Assembly: GCF_001191005.1 (NCBI RefSeq) | Contig: NZ_CP012201.1 | Coordinates: 6,076,001-6,140,000, forward strand | Direction: 5' to 3' | Source: Massilia sp. NR 4-1 | GTDB taxonomy: Bacteria > Pseudomonadota > Gammaproteobacteria > Burkholderiales > Burkholderiaceae_D | DNA: 64,000 nt | Shown here: positions 51,299 through 58,917 of the stretch, piece after piece | Layout of the letters: each line of letters begins with the position of its first letter | How positions within the stretch are numbered: position 1 is the first letter of the stretch | Translations under genes and position numbers: made by a program | Notes under the pieces: model-generated | The model's input: only the letters and a program-made list of their open reading frames with translations | What the model was told of the DNA's origin: nothing | Database searches by the model: none

Positions 51299-51754
51299 TC
51301 ACGGCAGGAAGTCGGCATCCAGTAACTGCTCGGCCGAGTAAGGCAGTGCGGGAGGAAAGTTTTTTGCCGGCAGGCTGGTTTCACGCATGGCGTCGTTGAG
51401 CGCATGCGGATAGCTTTTCTCGCTGTATGGCGCCACCAGTTGATGCAGGCTGGGACTTTGGTCGAGAAGTAGCCGGATGTGCTTGCGTTGTATCCGGATA
51501 GTGGCCTCCCAGCTGCTGCATTTTCTATGGGGCTGGAACTGGCATTTCAGCAGATGCTGGATCAATATTTCCAGCCGGCTGGCCAAAGCGAGGCGGTGGT
51601 TTGCTGACATGCCGTTCAACTCTTCAATGAGATGTTCCCTGTCCAGCTGTTCAAGCCGGCCGTTACGTAGCAATTCTGTTTGCGTGTCGAGCCACTGTAC
51701 GAAGTCGTCTTCGTAGTCGGACAGCTTGGGTGTTTGGTTTTTGAAATCGAGCAT
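51299..51754 (-). CDS. DUF29 family protein
   Basis: About 151 residues from ATG 51754 behind GGAGGT. DUF29 outline: LSDYEDDFVQWLDTQTELLR, LDREHLIEELNGMSANHRLALASRLEILIQHLLK, and WEATIRIQRKHIRLLLDQSP with a C-terminal YPHALNDAMRETSLP. The family is helical, of unknown function, and often appears in variable regions. G+C is lower than in the surrounding genes. Confidence 0.82.
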   Translation of the reverse strand: MLDFKNQTPKLSDYEDDFVQWLDTQTELLRNGRLEQLDREHLIEELNGMSANHRLALASRLEILIQHLLKCQFQPHRKCSSWEATIRIQRKHIRLLLDQSPSLHQLVAPYSEKSYPHALNDAMRETSLPAKNFPPALPYSAEQLLDADFLP

Positions 51755-51836
51755 GATCGGCACCTCCACTAATCAAGCTAGCGGTGCTGGCGGGAATGTC
51801 TAGCGGAATATGCCAGGCTTGTGTGGAATATCAGCG

Positions 51837-52580
51837 CTACTCGTATTTGCTCAGAATGCGCTGCCAGGCCGGATCGTCCTTGAGCTTGCGGATCACGGGG
51901 GCCAGGCGCTCATAGACGTCGGCCTGGCCTTGCGGCACGAGGAAGCGGCGTTCGGTTTGGCGGCCCGGCAGGTTGAACAGCGTGAAGCGGTTTTCGGCGT
52001 TGTGGCTCTTGAGGTAGTAGCGCGCCACCGATTCCGAAACGGCGACGCAGTCGATGCGGTCCAGGCGCAGTTTTTCCAGATTGATTTCCTCGCTCAGGGC
52101 GTCGGCGCGGTGCAGGCCTTCGCGGCGTATCCATTCGTCGAGGCCGGGATAGACGTAGCCCAGCGTCAGGCCGATGGTCTTGCCGTACAAGGCACCGGCC
52201 ACGGCCGGGTTGACGGGTTGTTCGCGGCGTGACACCAGCACGAAGCGGTCGATGGCGAACGGGACGGTCCACAGGTATTTGCGCTGGTCTTCGTCATTGA
52301 GCCAGGCCGGCATCATGCCGATGACGATGCCGTCGAGCTTGCCGCTTTCGAGCCGCATCTGCAGGCGCTTGCGCGGCAGGTAGTGGAGGCGGAAGCTGAG
52401 GTCGCCCAACTGCTGCCGGTTGAGATAGTCGATCAGCTCGGGATACAGGCCCTGGCTGCTGCCGCCGATGAGGAGGGGCGCGAAATTGGCGCTGGTGTAA
52501 ACATTGACGACCTCGGCTCGCGCCAGCGAGGCCGTGAGTACGGCACAAAGCAGCGTCAGGGCAGACAGGACTTGTCTCAT
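51837..52580 (-). CDS. Periplasmic solute-binding protein (bacterial extracellular family 3 type)
   Basis: 247 residues from ATG 52580. Signal peptide MRQVLSALTLLCAVLTASLA then VVNVYTSANFAPLLIG and LYPELIDYLNRQQLGDLSFRLHYLPRKRL, typical of the small polar amino acid type lobe. No ABC permease genes lie nearby, so it may be an orphan or a sensor component, as often seen beside chemoreceptors. Confidence 0.8.
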   Translation of the reverse strand: MRQVLSALTLLCAVLTASLARAEVVNVYTSANFAPLLIGGSSQGLYPELIDYLNRQQLGDLSFRLHYLPRKRLQMRLESGKLDGIVIGMMPAWLNDEDQRKYLWTVPFAIDRFVLVSRREQPVNPAVAGALYGKTIGLTLGYVYPGLDEWIRREGLHRADALSEEINLEKLRLDRIDCVAVSESVARYYLKSHNAENRFTLFNLPGRQTERRFLVPQGQADVYERLAPVIRKLKDDPAWQRILSKYE

Positions 52581-52792
52581 AGTGGGCAATATAGCACTGC
52601 GGTTTCTGGCGGGATAGCCAAGCTTTCCGGCCCCGCCGAGGGTTCTTGTTTGATAGTTGTTGCAAAGCATCATTAATTCTGCAACAGATTCTCACCAAAT
52701 GTCACGCCTGAATAGTAAATCGGCCTATGATGGAAACAAGCCGTATCACGCGGCAATCCAAGTGCTCCCCACGACTGCAGCGAGGTGTCGTC

Positions 52793-54820
52793 ATGAATAC
52801 CAACTCCCTTCTGGCCAGGCTCAGGCTCTGGCAAAAGTTCCTGATTCTCAGCGTGATCGCAGTGGTGCTGGCGGCCATTCCCACCTATCTGTACATGAAC
52901 GAAGCGGGCAAGGCGCTGGCTGCGTATGAAAGCGAACTCGACGGTCTGCCGGCCGCCGTCAACGGTCTGCGGGTTGTGCAGCTGACGCAACAGCACCGCG
53001 GCCTGTCGGCGCTGGCGCTGGGCGGCATCGCGGCGGCGCAGGAAAAACGCCGCGCCAAACAGGCCGAAGCCGACGCCGCCTATGCCGAGCTGGATAAGCT
53101 GGTCGCCTCGCTCAACGACCGCGCCATCAGCGATGCCAAGGACGTGGCCAGGCGCGAATGGGAAGCGCTGCGCGGCGCCGTCAGCGATGGCAAGATCACG
53201 GTGCCGCAAAGCTATGTGGCGCATACGGCCCTGGTGCCCAAGCTGCTGAAGATGAATGACCTGATCGGCGACGCCTTCGGCTTGAGCCTGGACCCGGACA
53301 AGGAAGGTTATCAGCTGATCCAGGCCATGTTCTACCAGTTGCCCTACCTGACCGAGGAGCTGGGCAAGACGCGCGCCAAGGGCGCCGGCCTGCTGGCGAA
53401 AAAAGAAGCCAGCATCGAGGACCGCCAGATGTTGTCCGGGATCACCGGCCGCGTCACCGACCGCCTGGACCAGACCGTGACGGCCTTCGGCAAGGCTGCT
53501 GCCGCCAGCCCGGAAATCGGGCGCGAGCTGGGACCGGCGATGCAGGAGGCGGCCGACATCGCGCGCAAGGCCATCGAGCTGGCGCAGGAAAACATCGTCA
53601 AGCCCGAGCAACTGAGCTACTCCGGCGAGGAATACGTAGCCTTTACCACGCGCGCCATCGACACGCAATTCGCCTTGAACGCGGCGGCGGCCAAGCTGCT
53701 CGACAAGATGCTGACCGAGAAGGTCGCGCGCTTCCACCAGCAGCGCTGGATCATGCTCGGTTCCATGTTCGCGCTGGTGCTGCTGGCGGCCTATATCGCG
53801 GTGCTGATCGCGCGTTCCATCACGGTGCCGCTGCATTCGGCCATCGGCGTGGCGCAGCAGGTGGCGCAGGGCCGGCTTGGCACGCAGTTCGAGGTGGGGC
53901 CGGAGAACGAGGTGGGTTCGCTGCTGCGGGCCTTGAAGGCCATGAGCGAGAGCCTGCGCGGGATCGTCGGCGAAGTGCGCGGCAGCGTCGACAATATCAA
54001 CGCCGCCAGCCGCGATATCGCCACCGGCAATGCCGATGTGTCCTCGCGCCTGGAATCGCAGGCCTCCAGCCTGGAGCAAACCGCGTCCTCGATGGAGGAA
54101 CTGACTTCCACCGTCAAACAGAATGCCGACAATGCGCGCGAGGCGAACGGCCTGGTGGCCACCGCCGCCGGCGTGGCGGAAAAAGGCGGCGAAGTGGTGT
54201 CGCAGGTGGTGCGCACCATGGGCGAGATCAACGAAAGCTCGCGCAAGATCGTCGACATCATCGGCGTCATCGACGGCATCGCTTTCCAGACCAATATCCT
54301 GGCCTTGAACGCGGCGGTGGAAGCGGCGCGCGCCGGCGAACAGGGGCGCGGCTTCGCCGTGGTGGCGTCCGAGGTGCGCAATCTGGCCCAGCGCTCGGCC
54401 AGCGCGGCCAAGGAAATCAAGGATCTGATCGGCCATAGCGTCGAGCGTGTGGAGCTGGGCAACAAGCTGGCGGGCGACGCCGGCCGCGCCATGCAGGAAG
54501 TGCTGAACAGCGTGCATGGCATCACGCGCATCATGGCCGATATCGCCACCGCTTCGCACGAGCAGGGCATGGGCATCGACCAGGTGAACCAGGCCGTCAC
54601 GCAGATGGACGACACCACGCAGCAGAACGCGGCACTGGTGGAGCAGACCGCCGCCGCTTCGGCCAGCCTGCAGGAGCAGACGCAGACGCTGGTGAAGGCG
54701 ATCAGCATCTTCACGCTGGGCGACGAGGCGCCGACGGCGCTGATGAAATTGCCGCCGCCCGCACCGCCGGCGCCGCGCCGCCAGGGCAGTGTGCGCGCCT
54801 TGCGCGCGGCCACAGTATAA
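52793..54820 (+). CDS. Methyl-accepting chemotaxis protein
   Basis: 675 residues. Membrane helix one (FLILSVIAVVLAAIPTYLYM), a periplasmic helical ligand domain with QQHRGLSALALGG and a repeated YQLIQAMFYQLPYLTEELG, second membrane helix near 330-350 (MLGSMFALVLLAAYIAVLIA), HAMP, then the signalling hairpin FQTNILALNAAVEAARAGEQGRGFAVVASEVRNLAQRSASAAKEIKDLI. The helical ligand domain resembles a nitrate/nitrite sensing type but this is uncertain. Preceded by the divergent solute-binding protein. Confidence 0.92.
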   Translation: MNTNSLLARLRLWQKFLILSVIAVVLAAIPTYLYMNEAGKALAAYESELDGLPAAVNGLRVVQLTQQHRGLSALALGGIAAAQEKRRAKQAEADAAYAELDKLVASLNDRAISDAKDVARREWEALRGAVSDGKITVPQSYVAHTALVPKLLKMNDLIGDAFGLSLDPDKEGYQLIQAMFYQLPYLTEELGKTRAKGAGLLAKKEASIEDRQMLSGITGRVTDRLDQTVTAFGKAAAASPEIGRELGPAMQEAADIARKAIELAQENIVKPEQLSYSGEEYVAFTTRAIDTQFALNAAAAKLLDKMLTEKVARFHQQRWIMLGSMFALVLLAAYIAVLIARSITVPLHSAIGVAQQVAQGRLGTQFEVGPENEVGSLLRALKAMSESLRGIVGEVRGSVDNINAASRDIATGNADVSSRLESQASSLEQTASSMEELTSTVKQNADNAREANGLVATAAGVAEKGGEVVSQVVRTMGEINESSRKIVDIIGVIDGIAFQTNILALNAAVEAARAGEQGRGFAVVASEVRNLAQRSASAAKEIKDLIGHSVERVELGNKLAGDAGRAMQEVLNSVHGITRIMADIATASHEQGMGIDQVNQAVTQMDDTTQQNAALVEQTAAASASLQEQTQTLVKAISIFTLGDEAPTALMKLPPPAPPAPRRQGSVRALRAATV

Positions 54821-54827
54821 TTTTGGA

Positions 54828-55664
54828 ATGGAGAAGATCAAGGACTTTGCACTCATCGTATCGGAGGCCCAGCGCGGCGAGCTGGTTTTTCCCACCAGCG
54901 TCAACGCGGCGCTATCCCTGCAGCTGACGGTCGCCAACCCCGACTGCCATGATGAAGACGTCATCCGCAAAGTCCTTGCCGAGCCGGTGCTGGCGGCGCG
55001 CGCCGTCGCCCTCGCCAATTCCGCCGTGTTCCGCTCCAATGGCGCTGCCCTGGTCACCAGCGTGCGCGCCGCCGTGCAGCGCCTGGGCTACCGCAATCTT
55101 TACACGCTGGCCGCCGCCATGGTGGTGCGCCAGTTCGGCAGCCGTATCCGCGATCCGCAATTGCGCGCCAAGGCCGAACAATTGTGGAAATATTCGGCCC
55201 ATGTGGCGGCGCTGTCCTACCTGATCGCCAAGCGCATCACCCAGGTCGATGCCGACACTGCGCTGTTCGCGGGTATCATGCATGAAGTCGGTGGCTTCTA
55301 TCTGCTGTCGCGTGCCGACACCATGCCCGGCCTGCTGGAAGAGCCGGAGGACTGGATGGGCGCCGCGCTGGAAATCGTGGCGCGCGAGCTGATGAAAAAG
55401 CTGATGGTGCCGGAGCCGGTCAGCGCCGCCATCGTCGCCCTGCGCGGCGGCGCGGTCAGCTTCCCGCCGGCCGGCCTGCGCGACACGCTGCTGCTGGCCA
55501 AGCATCTGTGTCCCGTGCTCTCGCCGATGCCCCATTCCGACGACCATGTGCTGCTGCGCACGGCCGCCCTGGCCCAGTACCTGGCCGACTATCCCGCCAT
55601 CTCCGCCTTGCTGCAGGAAGCTGCCGGCGATGCCGACGCCATGAGCGCCGCGCTGCTGGTCTAA
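54828..55664 (+). CDS. HDOD domain protein
   Basis: 278 residues. The HDOD domain is covered by ELVFPTSVNAALSLQ, VIRKVLAEPVLAARAVALANSAVFR, AAVQRLGYRNLYTLAAAMVVRQF and LFAGIMHEVGGFYLLSR. HDOD proteins lack the HD catalytic pair and work as signalling adaptors. It begins 7 bases after the chemoreceptor stop and is read in the same direction. Confidence 0.9.
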   Translation: MEKIKDFALIVSEAQRGELVFPTSVNAALSLQLTVANPDCHDEDVIRKVLAEPVLAARAVALANSAVFRSNGAALVTSVRAAVQRLGYRNLYTLAAAMVVRQFGSRIRDPQLRAKAEQLWKYSAHVAALSYLIAKRITQVDADTALFAGIMHEVGGFYLLSRADTMPGLLEEPEDWMGAALEIVARELMKKLMVPEPVSAAIVALRGGAVSFPPAGLRDTLLLAKHLCPVLSPMPHSDDHVLLRTAALAQYLADYPAISALLQEAAGDADAMSAALLV

Positions 55665-56620
55665 GCCGCCGGCTCTCCGCCCAGCATGCGCCGGGCTTGC
55701 GCCCGCAGCGCCGCCAGCGCCGGGTGCGTGCCCGCGCTGGCCAAACCCAGGCCCACGGCCAGTTCCGCCCCTTCGTCCAGCGCGCGGTAGGCTACGCCCT
55801 TGCGCCGCAGCGCGGCAAAGGAGGCGGGCAGCAGGGCGACGCCGCGCCCGGCCGCGACATCGCCCAGCAGCACATGATGGTCATGCGGCTCGCGCAGAAA
55901 AACCGGCGCAAAGCGGTGGTGGCGGAAGACCTTGTGGCAGTGGTCGAAGAAGGCCGGTTGGCGCGCGCGCTCGAACCAGAACAGCGGCGTGTCCTGCAAA
56001 TCACGGAGCGCCAGGCGGCGGCGCCGCGCCAGCGGGTGCGCGCTGGGCAGGGCCGCCAGCATGGGTTGCGGCCCGAGCGGCAGCACGTCCAGTTCGTGGC
56101 TGCGCGTGGGCAGGGCGATGACGGCGGCGTCCAGGCGGCCGTTGCGCAGCGCCGCCACCAGGCGCGGCGAAGAATCGAAGTGCAGGTCGAGCGTTGCGCT
56201 GGCCGCCAGGGCGTCGGTGAAGGGGCGGAACAGGCCCGATTCGACCGAGGTGGTCAGGCCCAGGCGCAGGCGGGGCAGGGCCACAGGCCGTCCCGCTTGG
56301 CCGGCGCGGCCCGCTGCCGCGGCCTGTGCCGGATGGCGCTGCGCATTGCCGCTGGCGGCGGCGCGCACGGCATCCTCGGCCGCGTCGAGCAGGCCGAGGA
56401 TGTGCTGGGCCAAGGGCAGCAAGGCCGCGCCGGCCGGCGTCAGCGCCACGCCCTGGGTGTCGCGTTCGAACAGGCGCGCGCCAAGGCGCTGCTCCAGCTC
56501 GCGCACGGCGCGGTTGAGCGGGGGCTGGGTCATGTGCAACTGGTCGGCCGCCTGGCGGAAACTCAGGCAGGTGGCGACGGCGCTGAAAATCTGCAGGGAA
56601 CGGGTATCGAGCTTTCTCAT
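55661..56620 (-). CDS. LysR-family transcriptional regulator
   Basis: 319 residues. The N-terminal helix-turn-helix reads SLQIFSAVATCLSFRQAADQLHMTQPPLNRAVRELEQRLGARLFER; the effector-binding domain follows. It is divergent from the aldo/keto reductase gene, the usual pairing of regulator and target. Confidence 0.93.
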   Translation of the reverse strand: MRKLDTRSLQIFSAVATCLSFRQAADQLHMTQPPLNRAVRELEQRLGARLFERDTQGVALTPAGAALLPLAQHILGLLDAAEDAVRAAASGNAQRHPAQAAAAGRAGQAGRPVALPRLRLGLTTSVESGLFRPFTDALAASATLDLHFDSSPRLVAALRNGRLDAAVIALPTRSHELDVLPLGPQPMLAALPSAHPLARRRRLALRDLQDTPLFWFERARQPAFFDHCHKVFRHHRFAPVFLREPHDHHVLLGDVAAGRGVALLPASFAALRRKGVAYRALDEGAELAVGLGLASAGTHPALAALRAQARRMLGGEPAA

Positions 56621-56633
56621 ACCGAAAAGGTAT
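56619..56633 (+). promoter_or_regulatory. Candidate LysR operator
   Basis: ATACC-GAAAA-GGTAT is a perfect 5+5 dyad with the T-N11-A spacing of LysR sites. It overlaps the LysR start codon and is about 75 bases upstream of the aldo/keto reductase start. Confidence 0.5.
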
Positions 56634-56706
56634 CACGTTTCCGGACATTCCCTGCGTGCCTGTGGCGGTGCACACTGCCGCCACTTTTCAACGCAGGGAG
56701 GCAAGC

Positions 56707-57687
56707 ATGGAACAACGCAAGGCAGGTGGTATCGCCGTATCGGCACTGGGGCTGGGCTGCATGGGCATGTCCGAATTTTATGGCGCGGTGGATGACGCGC
56801 AGTCGCTGTCCACGCTGGATGAGGCTTTCGATATGGGAGTGACATTGTTCGACACGGCCGACACCTACGGCGCGGGCCATAACGAAAGCTTGCTGGGCCG
56901 CTTCCTGCAGGGCAAGCAGGGACGCGCCGTGGTATCCAGCAAATGCGGCATCGTGCGCGCGGCGGGCAGCTATGCGCGCCGCATCGACAACCGTCCAGCC
57001 TACATCCGGCAAGCCTGCGAAGCCTCCCTGCAGCGCCTGGGCGTGGAGCGGATCGACCTGTACTTCATCCACCGCCTGAACCGCGAAACACCGCTGGAAG
57101 ACGCGCTGGAAGCCTTGCTGCGCCTGCGGGAGCAGGGCAAGATCGGCGGCATCGGCCTGAGCGAAGTCTCGGCTGCCACGCTGCGCCGGGCGGCGGCCCT
57201 GGCGCCGATTGCGGCCGTGCAGAGCGAGTATTCTCTGTGGACGCGCGATCCCGAGCGGGAGGTGCTGCAAGCCTGCCGCGACACGGGCGCCAGTTTCTTC
57301 GCTTACAGCCCGCTGGGCCGGGGCTTCCTGACCGGCAGCATCGACCGCGGCACCCCGCTCGACAGCCAGGACGCCCGCAGCTTCAATCCGCGCTTTAACG
57401 GCGCCAATCTGGACGCCAACCTGCGCATCGTGGCCGCGCTGCGCGCGCTGGCGGCCGACCAGGCCTGCACCCCGGCCCAGCTGGCGCTGGCCTGGCTGCT
57501 GGCCCAGGGCGGCGACATCATCCCGATTCCAGGCACCAAGCGCAGCGCGTATCTGCGCGAGAATCTGGGGGCCCTGGCGCTGGACTTGTCGGCTGCCGAC
57601 CTGGCGCGCATCGGCGCCGCCCTACCGCCCGGCATGGCCGCCGGGGAGCGTTACAGCGAGGAGGGCATGAAGGGCTTGAATATGTAG
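56707..57687 (+). CDS. Aldo/keto reductase
   Basis: 326 residues. The motifs are VSALGLGCMGMSEFYGAVDD, catalytic Asp/Tyr in FDTADTYGAGHNE, Lys in VVSSKCGIV and His in IDLYFIHRLNRETPLEDAL. C-terminal NADP loop is IIPIPGTKRSAYLREN. It is of the AKR13/YakC-like group with unknown substrate. Confidence 0.93.
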   Translation: MEQRKAGGIAVSALGLGCMGMSEFYGAVDDAQSLSTLDEAFDMGVTLFDTADTYGAGHNESLLGRFLQGKQGRAVVSSKCGIVRAAGSYARRIDNRPAYIRQACEASLQRLGVERIDLYFIHRLNRETPLEDALEALLRLREQGKIGGIGLSEVSAATLRRAAALAPIAAVQSEYSLWTRDPEREVLQACRDTGASFFAYSPLGRGFLTGSIDRGTPLDSQDARSFNPRFNGANLDANLRIVAALRALAADQACTPAQLALAWLLAQGGDIIPIPGTKRSAYLRENLGALALDLSAADLARIGAALPPGMAAGERYSEEGMKGLNM

Positions 57688-57789
57688 GGGGGCGCAAGGG
57701 CGTCGCGTATGGGGCGCGTACGCTTGAACATTTTGTTGGTAAAAGGTAAAAAACTGGTAGCATGGAACGCTGCCCAACCTTAGCAAACA

Positions 57790-58917
57790 ATGAAGAGCTG
57801 TAATGTGAGCGCCCCCATCCATATCCTGCTTGTTGACGATACCGAGGCCAATCTGCTGGCGGTCGAGGCCCTGCTGACGCGGCCGGGCGTGGTGGTGCTG
57901 AAGGCGGCTTCCGGCCCGCAGGCGCTGGAACTGCTGCTGGTGCATGAAGTGGCGCTGGCCCTGGTCGATGTGCAGATGCCCGGCATGGACGGCTTCGAGC
58001 TGGCCGAGCTGATACGCGGCAGCGAGCGCACCCGCGCCATTCCCCTGATCTTCCTGACCGCTGCCACGCCCGAAGCGGGTTACAGTTTCCGCGGCTATGA
58101 GGCGGGCGCGGTCGATTTCATGTTCAAGCCCATCGACAGCCAGGCCTTGCTGAGCAAGGTGAATGTCTTCGTCGAGCTGTATCAGCAAAAGCGGCAGATG
58201 GCGCAGCAGATGGCTGAGCTGGAACGCGCGCTGCGCCTGAACGAAATGTTTACCGCCGTGCTGGGCCACGACCTGCGCACGCCGCTGTCGGTGGTAATGA
58301 ACGGCGCCATGCTGCTGCCGCTGATGACCGACCATCCCAAGGTGGCGGTGACGGCGCAGCGCATCCAGAGCAGCGCGCGGCGCATGGCGCAGATGGTGGA
58401 CCAGCTGCTCGACCTGTCGCGCATCCGTTCCGGCCAGCTGCGGCTGAACGCCAAACCCCAGGATGTGGAAGCCCTGTGCCGCGCCATCGCCGACGAATTC
58501 CATCCGCCCGATAAGCCGGTGCGGGTGCGCATCGTCAGCCAGGGCGATACCCAGGCCTGCATCGATGCCGGCATGTGCTCGCAGATCATGTCCAATTTGA
58601 TCGGCAATGCACTGCTGCATGGTGAACCGGAACACCCGGTACAACTGCTCATCGACGGCAGCGCGGCCGGGACGGTCCTGCTTGCGGTGCGCAACCAGGG
58701 GGTGATCGAGGCCGCGCGCCTGGCGCACCTCTTCGAACCCTTCCAGAGTGCCGAGAACCGCCGCTCCGGCCAGGGTCTGGGTCTGGGCCTGTACACCGCC
58801 AGCATGTTCGCGCGCGCCCACGGCGGCGATATCGGCGTCGCCTGCGATGCGGCCCTGGGCCAGACCGTATTCACCGTCACCCTGCCGCGCCGCCAAGCCG
58901 TGGAGGCGAGCGCATGA
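57790..58917 (+). CDS. Response regulator-histidine kinase hybrid
   Basis: 375 residues: N-terminal receiver (ILLVDDTEANLLAVEALL, phospho-acceptor Asp60 in ALVDVQMPGMDGF, KPID) then HisKA with His160 (VLGHDLRTPLSVVMNG) and HATPase (N-box LIGNALLHGEPEHPVQ, G-box GQGLGLGLYTASMFARAHGG). No membrane helix or sensor domain, so it is cytoplasmic and takes input through its receiver. Overlaps the next kinase by 4 bases. Confidence 0.92.
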   Translation: MKSCNVSAPIHILLVDDTEANLLAVEALLTRPGVVVLKAASGPQALELLLVHEVALALVDVQMPGMDGFELAELIRGSERTRAIPLIFLTAATPEAGYSFRGYEAGAVDFMFKPIDSQALLSKVNVFVELYQQKRQMAQQMAELERALRLNEMFTAVLGHDLRTPLSVVMNGAMLLPLMTDHPKVAVTAQRIQSSARRMAQMVDQLLDLSRIRSGQLRLNAKPQDVEALCRAIADEFHPPDKPVRVRIVSQGDTQACIDAGMCSQIMSNLIGNALLHGEPEHPVQLLIDGSAAGTVLLAVRNQGVIEAARLAHLFEPFQSAENRRSGQGLGLGLYTASMFARAHGGDIGVACDAALGQTVFTVTLPRRQAVEASA